A DNA stretch of 64,000 nucleotides from Voacanga thouarsii (taxonomy: Eukaryota; Streptophyta; Magnoliopsida; Gentianales; Apocynaceae). The stretch lies in NCBI GenBank assembly GCA_026120185.1, contig JANUWF010001179.1, forward strand, positions 4,279,001 through 4,343,000, written 5' to 3'. The notes below the pieces were generated by a model, which was not told the origin of the DNA, ran no database searches, and saw only the letters and a list, made by a program, of their open reading frames with translations. The translations under genes and the position numbers were made by a program. Shown one piece after another: positions 44,825-55,000 of the stretch (positions within the stretch are counted from its first letter, which is position 1; each line of letters starts with the position of its first letter).

Positions 44825-45853
44825 CTGTCACCTTGTCTAAAGGATCAGGCGTCTTTATAATAAGGTAAAATCAACAAATAAAGTATCTATCTCTTATTAC
44901 AATAGAAAACTAATACAAGTCTCAATGAACCCAACAATCAGTTCAAAAAGAAATAAAATACAAGACAATGCTTAAAATAAAGTTCAATCTTCAAAGCAGA
45001 TAACAATCTTCAACACTAACAACCTAAAAATATGTTATAAAAGGCGTGAGATACATATCTCAATAAGTCTCATGTGTGCTCATGACACTTTAAATATTTC
45101 ATATATGCAAATTTAGAACATTTACAAAATGTGTTTCCAAGTCAAAATTCATCAATTATTGAGTGGAACAACGCAAAGAGTGGCATTTAGCACACCCAAA
45201 AAGCATTTCTTAGAAAACCATCCACTAATCAATATAACATAATCATAAAGGGTTAAGTGATTAATTACAAAATTTCCATATCATGAATTCCATCATGACA
45301 GCTTCTTAGTGTAATCGTTCACCACTGGGCAGTAGGTAATCTGCCCATTAGGGTGAGATACTCCTCTATCTCTACACCCACCATATCGACTGTCCAATCC
45401 GAATGATAGTCCACTTGGACCAAAGTGCTAGCTCGGACCAGTCTGACTAACTAGTACTGTCGCCTTATCAAGCGGGATTTGTCTTGTAGAGGTAGCCTCA
45501 TGCCAAAAGACTCACTCTAACCCTCCAAGATTACTATATTAGTCTACCCTTATTGAGTACTGAATGTTCAATATCATGTTCAGATGTTAATCCCTTATTT
45601 GTAAATTTTAAATACATTGCCTTTGCAAAACGTGGATTCATGTAAAGTGCTTGCAAAATGTTTAGTGTGGGAAACAGAAAAAGCAACCTTTATTTAAAGT
45701 CATTGTTTGATAACATTTTATAATGAATATAATATCCACTCTTGTAACCCAAGTAATGTCAACTCACAATGGCTTTTCAACAAGTAACTTGCAAACAAGA
45801 GCTATATTTAGCAAAATAGATATGCAAGGACTTACGTGATATTTCTTAGGTAA
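44825..45853 (-). repeat. Gypsy-2 5' LTR, continued
   Basis: 44879-45845 matches the 3' LTR (12208-13016 then 25407-25575) and reads straight through the gypsy-1 insertion site (GAAACAGAAAAAGCAACC at 45671-45688). It stops at 45853, where the Athila-2 LTR begins. GGTAA (45849-45853) would be the left target duplication; its partner is not in view. Confidence 0.85.
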
Positions 45854-47262
45854 TGATATGGCCTAATTTTATTTTTTCTTAGTTATTTGAGATTATTTTG
45901 TGATACGTTTAGTTCAATAACTATCCATTTCTCTTCCTGTTTGATATTTTGCTTATGAAAAGTGTTTTTGGTAATTTTGTTCAGAAATTGGATGATTTGA
46001 AACAAAATTGTAGATTTCAAGAGGTGACATGGCACCTGCCCAAAGTAATTGAACTGGCTGTGGTTTTAATCGGGAAAAATAGAGGAAAATAGAGCAAAAT
46101 GGGGAGAGAGCTAGTGTTAGACTGGCGCTGGTCTAGACGAAGTGACTAGGCGCCAGCTCAACTTTATTGTGGCAGTTCAGAGGTTTTTTTTTTTTTTTAA
46201 ATAAAATTGGGAATTGCCTAAGAGGTTCACTTGTTTCTAATCTGTACTCGACCTAGGACTTCTGGGGAACGGTTTTCAACAATTAATGGGCTTATTAAAC
46301 CAAGAACAAGTGAAGATTAATGTATGAATTCAAGGAATCAAAGCTACAATCATTTATTGAAGGTGAATTCATCACTCAAAGAAGTATTGTTTCAAGGAAG
46401 TTCTCAAAGGAGAAAGAAGAGGGCTTATCTATGAGTTTTTTCTTAGACCTTTGTTTTCTTTTTCTTTGAACAATGATGAGATTTTATGCTTTAAATGTAA
46501 TTGAATGTTATTTTTGGATTCATGATATTGTAATTTATTTAATCTTTGATAAATTAGTTGTTGTCCTTAGTATTTGATTACTTGCTTTTTTTTAATAGAT
46601 TGATGAAGTTGAATTCTCTTCTAATGGACTTGAGAAATGAAGTTAGATTGAGTTTAATTTAATTAATTTTATATAATTGTTATCTTATCTGGATTGAGAC
46701 CAAGTAATCAAAGGTTAGTTAATTTCGCTTAAAGTATAGGGTCATTGGCTAATTTCATATTTATGTTGCCTAGAGTATATGGATATTCATGAGGAATGAG
46801 TTTAATACATTTATTTGGTTATGTTGGTTTTATTGAGAAATCTACTAATTTAATCAGGAAACAATGATTCCATGGATTGGAAAATAAGTGAATTCTATCT
46901 TTATTCCTTCATGATGCCAAGACAATGATTGATTGTGATAAGTGTTAGATAGTTCATGTCATGTTCTCAAGAATAACTATTTAATTCCATGTTTTTTTCT
47001 CCAAGTGTTGTGTATATATATTATATTTTATCTTTATCTTTATTTTATTCTTTATCACTCTAATTAGTAGATTAAACATTCAAGGAAAAGTAATTAGTGT
47101 ATACTTATTTCTTGAGGATCGATATTCATTAATTCCCTATACTATGCTTAATGATGAATGTACTTGCTCATATGTGTAATTTGGGATTAACATTTTAATT
47201 AAACTTGATTAGGAATGAATTTAAAATTGCATGATTTTTATATACCCAAATTTAATGCATCA
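45854..47262 (+). repeat. Athila-2 5' LTR
   Basis: It opens TGATATGGCCTAATTTT and ends ...TTAATGCATCA before the primer site. It shares ordered blocks with 7658-8710. A GC-rich passage near 46110-46160 (TGGCGCTGGTCTAGACG and GGCGCCAGCTC) resembles the inverted GGCGC words of other Athila LTRs. No gene is present. Confidence 0.75.
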
Positions 47263-47264
47263 AG

Positions 47265-47286
47265 TTTTTGCCACCGTAGCTAGGGA
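47265..47286 (+). other. Athila-2 primer binding site, degenerate (aspartate tRNA type)
   Basis: TTTTTGCCACCGTAGCTAGG is a decayed version of the Athila/Tat primer site wording (TGGCGCCGTTGCCGGGGA), complementary to the 3' end of tRNA-Asp. It sits just inside the LTR end. Confidence 0.65.
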
Positions 47287-48193
47287 AAAATATCATGAAA
47301 ACTTAAAATTCATTGATTTAGCCATATTTATATATCTATATGTAAATATGAATATATGTTCTTTGTTTAAATAGGCACCGTAATTTGTTGTTGTATGGTG
47401 AAAGAAATGTATAAGATGTACTCCTTATTTTTTTTGTACAAAAATGTACATTCTAGATCTTACTTTCAAAACTCCATCATAAATCTAACTAGAATACTCA
47501 TGTAGGTACCATGACTAACTAGAGTTTGAGGCAAACTGATAATAGGCAAAACTCGCAAATAACTGCCACTTTGGAGAATGCACTAGAAAATTTTGAAAAA
47601 ACTATCACCGCACAATTCCAAGAGATTGATGAAACTTTTTGAGTTTTTGCAGGCATGATTCAAAATATGGAAAGATAAATTTGGTACTTAATTGATTTAG
47701 TCATGGACCCATAAGGAGAATCACTTTTGGTCCTTAGAAGAGCCGATACACAGGCGGAATTAGGAGCCATTACGTTGAGAAGTATAAAAGAATTGACGGA
47801 CATAACAGAGAAGACCCGGCACTATTCTAAAGAGACCAAGCGCTGGCTTTCAACTGGATGAGAAACTGGAGAAAACAGAGATAAACCAGTGTAGGTCCAC
47901 GATGCTAACTAGGCACTGGCTTAGCTCTATACACAGGAAAAATCTCCAATTTTTAAACCACGAGTCCCTTACCTTGCTAAGACACACAAAGCTAGAAAGG
48001 AAAAGTAATTTAGTAAATTCTTGGAAATTTTCAAACAATTGCACATTAACATTCCACTCAGTGAGACTTTGATACACATGCCTAAGTACGCAAATTTCTC
48101 AAAAGTATGCTTGTAAACAAACGGAGATTGGAAGAACTATCCACTGTGGTGTTAAATGAAGAATGTTGCACTATTTTGTAAGACCAAAGTAGA
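47287..48193 (+). pseudogene. Athila-2 gag, deleted and broken
   Basis: Only about 0.9 kb lies between the primer site and the protease, much less than a full Athila gag. Protein-like words survive in shifting frames at the end: FSKFLEIFKQLHINIPLSET and LIHMPKYANFSKVC (about 48010-48110), then, one frame over, KRRLEELSTVVLNEECC (about 48119-48170). These are the usual gag-protease junction words of Athila elements. The middle (about 47690-47950) partly resembles LTR-type GC-rich sequence and may be a rearrangement. The minus-strand frames 47850-48318 are shadows. Confidence 0.6.
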
Positions 48194-48688
48194 TTGCCTC
48201 CAAAAGAAAATGATCTAAAGAGTTTCTCTATTCCTTGCCTTAGTGGTGGTCTTACATTTGACAATGCATTAGCTGACTTAGGTGCTAACATAAATCTTTT
48301 ACCATATAAAACTTTCAAAAAGCTAGACTTAGGTGAACCTCAACCCACTAGGATGAGCATCCAATTAGTTGATAGATGTATTAAATATCGTAGGAGAATA
48401 GTAAAATATGTACTTGTTAAGGTGGATAGGTTTATATTTCCAGTAGATTTTGTAATTCTTGACATGGATGAAGACTCTAATGTCCCTCTAATTCTAGGAA
48501 CACCCTTCCTAGCTACTGCCAAAGCTTTGATTGATGTTCATGAGGAAAGGCTAATATTTATGGTTGGGGATGAAGATGTTATTATTCAAATTAACCAAGG
48601 CATTAATCATCCTATATTTTTCAATGATTCTTATTTTACAGTTGATACTTTTGATGACCCAATTTTGAATTTTGTGCAGGAATCATAG
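48194..48688 (+). pseudogene. Athila-2 protease, well preserved
   Basis: A 164-residue open piece. It reads [20 protein letters not shown], where [10 protein letters not shown] is the aspartic protease active-site block of Athila elements (D-L-G-A). It continues [40 protein letters not shown] and [20 protein letters not shown], the last being the conserved C-terminal ILGRPFLATA-type block. The protein would process the element polyprotein. The start shown is simply the first ATG of the open piece; the true protein would be part of a longer Gag-Pol. A stop follows QES at 48688. The minus-strand frames 48340-48522 and 48631-48846 are shadows. Confidence 0.8.
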
Positions 48689-50096
48689 AATAATACCTCT
48701 CTAGAGTTGATGAACATACAATCATCCATAGATATGGCGAAAGAGCTTAAGTTGGATAGTTTTGAGGTAATTGAGAGACCTAGTTTGGGTGGATTAAAGT
48801 CCTCTATTGATGAGCCACCAGATCTAGAACTCAAGGACTTGCCCAACTATTTAGAATATGCATTTTAGTTAAAGAAGGAAAATTTTCAGTCATTATAGCA
48901 AAAGATCTTACCAGGGAACAAAAGGCCAAATTGGTAGACCTATTAGGAAAATATAGGAGGGTAATTACATGGAAGATCATTGATATTAAGGGAATTAGCC
49001 TTTCATTTTTACTCATAAAATATTGCTAGAAGAAGGAGCAAACCCATAGTGCAGCCCCAACGAATGATGAAACCTAACATGAGGAATATGATAAAAGGTG
49101 AGGCAATTAAGCTCTTAAATTCAAGAATCATTTATCCTATCTCAGATAGCATGTGGGTACGTTTAACACAAGTAGTGCCAAAGAATGGAGGAATGACAAT
49201 AGCCCCCAATAATAAACATTAGTTGATCCCCACAAGATTGGTAACTGGTGGAGGGTATGAATTGATTATAGACAATTGAATGAAGAAACTAGAAATGACC
49301 ATTTCCCTCTCCCTTTCGTTGACCAAATGTTGGAAAGATTAGCCGGACATGAGTTCTATTATTTCTTAGATGGCTTTTCTAGTTATTTCCAAATCTCTAT
49401 AGCACTAGAGGATCAAGAGAAAATAACTTTTACATGCTCTTTTGGTTACTTTTACATACCGTCGCATGCCTTTTAGTCTTTGCAATGGTCTAGGAACCTT
49501 TCAAATGTGCATGGTGACTATTTTTGAAGGGCTTGTGGGAGATATCATTGACGTATTTATGGATGCTTTTTCTATTTTTAATGATTCCTTTTATCTATGT
49601 TTGACAAATTTGGGGAAAAAATTGCAAAGATGTGAGAAGACTAACCTTATGTTTAACTAGCAGAAATGCCATTTTATGGTTCAAGAAGGTATTGTATTGG
49701 GATACAAGATCTCAAGAAAAGGTATTAAGGTTAATAGAGTAAAAATCGAAATAATTGAGAAACTTCATCCTCCTATTTCAATAAAAGCTATTCGGAGCTT
49801 CTTTAGTCACGTAGGTTTCTATAGGAGGGTTATCTTCGATTTCTAAAAAATTTCTAAGCCTCTTATTTCCTTACTTGAAAAAGAGCTATTTTCAATTTTG
49901 ATAAAAAAAAATGTCTCAATGCTTTTAATGTGCTAAAAAAAAAAAAAAGATCAATTCTCCCATTTTAATTGCATCAGATTCGTCTTTTTCTTTTGAACTA
50001 ACATGTGATGTAAGTGATTATGCAGTAGATGTAATACTTGAACAAAGAAGGAACAAGCATTTTCAACCTATCTACTATGCAAGCAAGACTTTGACA
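48689..50096 (+). pseudogene. Athila-2 reverse transcriptase and truncated RNase H
   Basis: 48705-48960 carries the protease-RT linker (SLELMNIQSSIDMAKELKLD...). The polymerase begins near 49050-49260. At 49254-49256 a TGA replaces the cysteine codon of the RVCIDYR block. The open piece 49276-49476 reads HFPLPFVDQMLERLAGHEFY and FLDGFSSYFQISIALEDQEK. The next, 49442-49660, is one frame over and has FMDAFSIFNDSFYLCLTNLG: the expected FMDD is FMDA, so a catalytic aspartate is lost. Then come HFMVQEGIVLGYKISRKGIK and SFFSHVGFYRRVI (about 49670-49830), and RNase H start ELTCDVSDYAVDVILEQRRN up to YYASKTLTAHD. The frame is cut by the CACTA-like insertion at 50100. A poly(A)-like run lies at about 49936-49949. 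Confidence 0.85.
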
Positions 50097-50363
50097 GCTC
50101 ACGACACCAAAATTGACGATTAGTAGCACACCCATTAATGTCACATAATGTGTAATTTGCATCTGCATAATATTTTATGACGTTTTTTTTTATCGTCATG
50201 TTTTCACCAGCGCTAAAGATATATGGTGATGATCTAAATATTTTTGTCATGAATTGATGACCATTACGTAACGTCTCATAAAACATCACATTATAGCTAT
50301 CCTTTTGTGATGTTTAATTTCGTCATAAAACAACTTATGAATTTTCACAAAATATCTTAGATC

Positions 50364-50720
50364 GTCATGAAATATGAGTTAAATATTTAACTATTTGTGA
50401 CAAAAATGAAAAACGTCACATGAGTAGGTGGCGTAATTTTCGTCACTCATTATTAGAAGGAAAAGTCACCAAATACCATGGATTGTCATGAAATATGAAC
50501 TAAATTTTCAACTATTAATGGCAAAAAAGAAAATGTCACATGAATATATGGCGTAGTTTTTGTCGCCCATTATTAGAAAAGAATGTCACTAAATAATATG
50601 AATCATCAGAAAATATGAGATGAATATTTAACTATTAATAACAAAAATGAAAAATGTCATGTGAATAGGTGGCGTAATTGTCGTTGCTCATTATTAAAAA
50701 AGAACGTCACTAAATGAAAA
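50364..50720. repeat. Three ~120-bp subterminal tandem repeats (CACTA-like left end)
   Basis: Units start at about 50364, 50485 and 50604. Each has a GTCATGAAATATGA-like start, then TTTNAACTATTNNTG, ACAAAAATGAAAAA, GTCACATGAATA, GGTGGCGTAATT and CATTATTAGAAAA. GTCAC/CGTCA-type words also occur outside the units, up to about 50790. Confidence 0.85.
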
Positions 50721-50799
50721 CGTCACATATTGTTGTAAATATTTTGATTAATTGTTATGTTAATATAATCATCACTCGAATATGTGACGTTCAAGGCGT

Positions 50800-53347
50800 A
50801 ACAAAATATTCATTAATACTTAATAATTACTAACGTTTTTAAAATGAAAGAATGATGAATAGATTACAATCTTACTGTCACTAAACAGTTAGAAAACTGA
50901 ATCACACATATAGAATTTAGTCAATAGGACTTTAGTACAAAAAAATGAAACGTTAGTGAAACATAGAACTTAGAACTAAGATAATATCACCCCAAGCAAA
51001 AGCACCTATTTGATGTAACATCTTCTAGCACAACTATAAAATCTAGTTTGTTGCGTAGAAGTCTCCAACCTTCTTCCATAGGAGCAAGCTATTTTGGTAG
51101 GTTTTCCATTGAATACTTCTCCTTGATAAATCAACTATAACTTATGCTTCAACAATTCTATCTACTCCTCTAATTTTCTATATTTCTACAAATCTAAAAA
51201 ATGTATCAACATAAAATGCGATGATAATAGTATTTAAAATTTCTTTTAAAAAAAGTAAATCAGAAAAGGAAAAAGTAATTTAAAGAAAAAAAATATATGT
51301 AAAGGCAAAAGGAAATACAACAGAGGATTCATCGACCAGATAAGGCTAATTGGAGAAAAATGATTCCTGTTGCTTATGCCATGTCGTGAAGATGAGTAAC
51401 ATGTCTTTAGTACAAATTAGTTGCCTAAGATAAAAGAGAAAGAAAATGGACGAGAAATTAGCATCGCTAGGATAATTTCTATTTTCTTCGGTTGATGATG
51501 CAAATATCAGGTGGTTTGGAAATTTACTAAATTACTAATATTGTACCATCAGTAAGATTAGGCTCAAAAAACTGAAATATAATATCAATTGCCTAATTTA
51601 TCATCTTCTAAATTCTTCTTTCAATCCTTAGACATAACCCCCAACAACAACATCCCTCAACATGAAAGGCAAAATAGTTGTGTTTCCATCTTAGTGACAC
51701 TTTGAGATAAAAAAAAATGAACTTAAGCTGGTCAAGTATAGCAAATAGTCATGAAAAATAAGACAAGGCAACTAAATAGCAGTAGTCACAACCCAATTAG
51801 AAATTGAATTGCCCTCCTTGTGGATGTTCCTGTGTTTCCATCATTACATAAGTAAATTATTCCAATATAGCACAAGCCCCCCTCCATGATCAGATATAGG
51901 TTGGTGGGGAGAATTATGAAATGGAACATGAACAAAACTGACAACAATTTATTTTACGATCCTCTAAGATCATAAGGAGAAAAAAAAAGGGCATTCAATG
52001 CACATATCATGAATAAAGGAAGATGTAAATACTTGAAATAAGAATATTACATGGTGCCCATACCTTAATAATATCCTAGACTGTTAGTTTATGCCATACT
52101 TTACAAGGACTGATACTGTTCAAGGACCTACAAAGGTTTATTTAACACATTTTAGATAGAAAGTTAACAAGTTATCTGTATCATGTATAAAACAAGAGCC
52201 CAACCGGATTCCTGGCTAGATTTCTATGGGATGTGCCATAAACTGCACTGTCTACATGCCCCAACATTTACCATGGACTATCAAGTTTTAAATTATTCTT
52301 AGAAAAGGTCAAAGGAAGGGCCAGAAAAAGAAACGGGCAAGATGAGATGAAAACAATGAAGTAAAGAAAATTAAAATTCATTTGGAAAGAACTTAAAGCA
52401 GTATCCACCTAAAACTATTTTAAGGGATAATTAGAGAAACAAAATGCAACATCATTACCAACACAGGGCCATTAGCCTCTAAAATCTAAATCTTAGCTTA
52501 TTAGATAAAGAGAATCTTTAAAACATATCATGACAAGCAATATCTTTTGAAAGTAAAAAAAAAAAAAAAAAAGTCTATTTTCCCAAATCTCATTTCATTG
52601 CAAACCATGTATCTTCAACTAAATTCAAAGAAAGAAGATTCAATGACTAAATTAAAGCAAAATAGAGTTCCTATCTATACAACATGTTATTATAATCAGA
52701 AATATTTTGTAGAAAGAGCTACAGTGAAAGTTAATTATTCATACTTATTATAGGTAGCTCATCTTACCATAACCCTATGAGCACTTTCCTTTCTTGCAGC
52801 ATTTACCTATTATGAATAAGGAATCCGTTGATTGTAAATAGTATTCTTGATTAGTTGTTATTATGAAAGTTTATTGGTATTATTATTATTATTACAACTA
52901 CCACTACTAGTATTAGAAGCTGTAGCTTTATTTAAATGTAAAAGTGATGACAGTATGTTGAGATAAATAGAAACAAACTCTATAACCATTTATTACTTGG
53001 ACCTCAAAACCAAATAAGAGTGGGAGACAGAGATTACTCTTTTGGGCTCTTCTGGCCTTGGCTTCTCTACGCTCTAGTGTCTATCCATCCTTCTTCTCCT
53101 TTGTGCGTCTCTCACTAGCTGTGTGTGTTACGTTTTGTTTCTAGGGTTCCTATTTAGCCAAACGATAGAGATAGAGCAGTAGGTGCCATATAAATAGAAT
53201 TGTTAAAGTCTAAATAGATCAATTTAATTTAATAAAAATAATTAATTATTTTTGTTGAAAAAAAGACCCACCCATCACCAAGCAACTAATGTAGTTTTAA
53301 AAAAGTACATACTAGCAAAATCACAAATTTATACCATGACAAAAAAA

Positions 53348-53380
<33 letters not shown>

Positions 53381-53600
53381 CATAATTCTCACAAATTATT
53401 TTTTTAAACAAATATTATGTATTTGTAAATACAATTTTTTATTTGTACATAATATTTATATATAAATTAATTATTTAATTATATAAATATTAGTTACACA
53501 TTTTTTTTTATTATACAGATAATATTATTTTTTGTTATTGAAAAGTAATACATATTTTTTATTATGCAAATAATATTATTTTATATTATTTTTATTATGT
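50800..53600. other. Mostly unassigned sequence inside the CACTA-like region
   Basis: No gene is firmly recognised. On the minus strand at about 51010-51110 a short protein-like word, KIACSYGRRLETSTQQTRFY followed by SCARRC, has cysteine and GRR...RFYxC spacing reminiscent of GRF-type zinc fingers; this is weak. A poly(A) run lies at about 52555-52571, and an (AT)n run at 53349-53378. 53030-53180 is C/T-rich and looks like a plant 5' untranslated region. The frame 52547-52753 is AT-rich and not called. Confidence 0.3.
53349..53378. repeat. (TA)n microsatellite
   Basis: An uninterrupted TA dinucleotide run. Confidence 0.95.
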
Positions 53601-53744
53601 TAAAATATAAAAATATCTAGTAAAGGGATTCTGTCACTACCTTTTCCCTAATACCATCAACCTTGGCCTACATATACTTTTCCACTTGCTTTAGTTTTTC
53701 TTATTTTAAGGCCTTCTTTTCCTTTAGAATTAACAAACCTGGAC

Positions 53745-53968
53745 TTAAATGGTGCTATCGCATAATACACCAAAGATAAGTTAACTAAGTCATCAAGAGA
53801 AAGTATCATCTAGGTGCATCTGCTCATGGACATGACTTCTATTAAGAGAGGCAAAATGCTTAATTTGGAGTAAAATCTCCTTGTATGCAACAGGTGTGCA
53901 AAAAAGTTCCATTAACCTACTTTTGTAGTCATCTATTTCTTCTTCTCCTTCTATCTCTAATGCTATAG
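53745..53968 (-). pseudogene. Foreign coding-like segment inserted in the TOP1 fragment
   Basis: Where topoisomerase I should continue after CDFTPI, the open frame instead reads ALEIEGEEEIDDYKSRLMEL and FCTPVAYKEILLQIKHFASL, ending DDTFS and a stop at 53793. This is unlike topoisomerase I, whose sequence resumes only at about 53735. The segment may be an exon fragment of another plant gene (I vaguely connect 'YKSRLME' with an uncharacterised plant family, not enough to name it). Its fusion in frame with TOP1 gives the 102-residue open frame 53793-54101. Confidence 0.5.
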
Positions 53969-54093
53969 GGGTGAAATCGCAGTCTTCGAAGTTCGGAATG
54001 ATATTGTTTTGGCCTATTATTTTTTTTTTCCAGTTACTGAAAAAGTTCTCCTTGAATTGAGGTTTATTCATGTAATTAGTATCCAACATCACT

Positions 54094-54180
54094 GCGAACA
54101 TTATTGCAACCTGCCATAAACAAAATATAAGGCATGATATAATGCATACCTACTAAATTAACATATCCACTAAATTCCAA

Positions 54181-54256
<76 letters not shown>

Positions 54257-54344
54257 GGCGAACATTATTGCAACTTGCCATAAAAAAAATATAAGGCATG
54301 ATATAATGCATACCTACTAAATTAACATATCCACTAAATTCCAA

Positions 54345-54380
<36 letters not shown>
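54094..54380. repeat. 164-bp tandem duplication ending in (AG)n arrays
   Basis: GCGAACATTATTGCAAC begins at 54094 and at 54258. Both copies continue through ATATAAGGCATGATATAATG and CCACTAAATTCCAAAACAAG into AG runs at 54185-54257 and 54349-54380. The second copy shows only a few changes. The serine-leucine open frame 54153-54494 (-) is a translation of the AG runs fused to the TOP1 exon. Confidence 0.93.
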
Positions 54381-54381
<1 letters not shown>

Positions 54382-55000
54382 CTGCCCTTTTTATATAGCA
54401 TCTTAAACCCATGAGGCTTGTAGGGAGGTGGAAAGATCACACCGTTATGAGACAATTTATCCCATTTTTTACCTTCACCAGAGCAGGGAGGCATTTTTGA
54501 TTACTTGAAATACTTTGATTTTTTCATAACCTTCTTAGATTTCTTATTTACCTTTGTCACTGAAGATAGCACAACTTTCGTTGATGTTTTAATGGATGAT
54601 GATTTGCTAACTGAGGAAGGAAATTTCTTGATTCTTTGGGATATAGGAAGATTATCATCATTGTCCTCGACCTTCAGTTTTGCTTTTATAGATGCTTCCT
54701 TTTTGTTGATGGTTGCAGGTGCAGTTGAAAGCCTAGGCTTTTTAACTGATGATTGATTTAAGGATTTAGCCTCACCTGGTGGTCTCTTAATGGAAATATT
54801 TAGAGATCTATTAGTATGGCCGTCTTACATTGCAGAACCATTTTGCTGAAGGTTTTTTGCTAAAGATTCATCATCATCAGAATCATAAGACTTGCTAGTA
54901 GATTCCTCTGCACTAGACTTTAATGGGAATCTAGTTGCTAGTGGTTTTTCATCATTTGAATCCTTATTTTCTGGTTTAGTAGGATTTGACCTGGTCTAAA

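Larger units (their letters stand above)
12208..45853 (-). mobile_element. Gypsy-2: old Tekay/Del-type element, host of three later insertions
   Basis: A minus-strand chromovirus-like element. Its internal region (27812-33880) runs primer site, acidic leader frame, gag, protease, reverse transcriptase, RNase H, integrase and chromodomain-like tail, ending in a polypurine tract (27812-27830). Its 3' LTR is at 12208-13016 plus 25407-27811, split by gypsy-1. Its 5' LTR is at 33881-33923 plus 44825-45853, split by copia-2 and then cut off by Athila-2. The rest of the 5' LTR is not seen and may lie beyond the window. The last ~100 bp of the 3' LTR are also missing at 12207. Confidence 0.75.
45854..50099 (+). 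mobile_element. Athila-2: 5' half of an Athila-type element
   Basis: Plus-strand element with its 5' LTR (45854-47262), an aspartate-tRNA-like primer site, gag remnants, protease, reverse transcriptase and the start of RNase H. It ends at 50099, where a CACTA-like terminus is inserted. Integrase, env-like region and 3' LTR are not in the window. The insertion lies inside the gypsy-2 5' LTR. Confidence 0.8.
53640..55000 (-). pseudogene. TOP1: DNA topoisomerase I fragment (several exons), broken
   Basis: Topoisomerase I relaxes supercoiled DNA in the nucleus. On the minus strand three parts match the plant enzyme in order. 54995-54395 is the charged N-terminal region, with DSNDEKPLATRFPLKSSAEE, SYDSDDDESLAKNLQQNGSA and VEDNDDNLPISQRIKK. 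It runs on to the core start MPPCSGEG and NGVIFPPPYKPHGFKMLY. 54110-53970 begins after an AG acceptor with MFAVMLDTNYMNKPQFKENF and reaches NFEDCDFTPI. 53735-53640 resumes with EKKALK, a stop, EKLKQVEKYM and AKVDGIREKV. In-frame stops occur after NGSA M, after KYFK and in the third part. The C-terminal part with the catalytic tyrosine is absent. Between the second and third parts (about 53745-53968) lies unrelated coding-like sequence. A 164-bp tandem duplication disrupts the exon junction at 54094-54380. It is a captured or decayed copy, not a working gene. Confidence 0.85.

Noticed and set aside
771..50099. Athila-1 and Athila-2 considered as two halves of one element
   Set aside because: Both are on the plus strand, but the 3' half lies left of the 5' half and each borders its own LTR; no inversion or single insertion explains that order.
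54153..54494. Open frame with long serine-leucine runs
   Set aside because: Translation of (AG)n microsatellites fused to a TOP1 exon; the runs are not protein-coding sequence.
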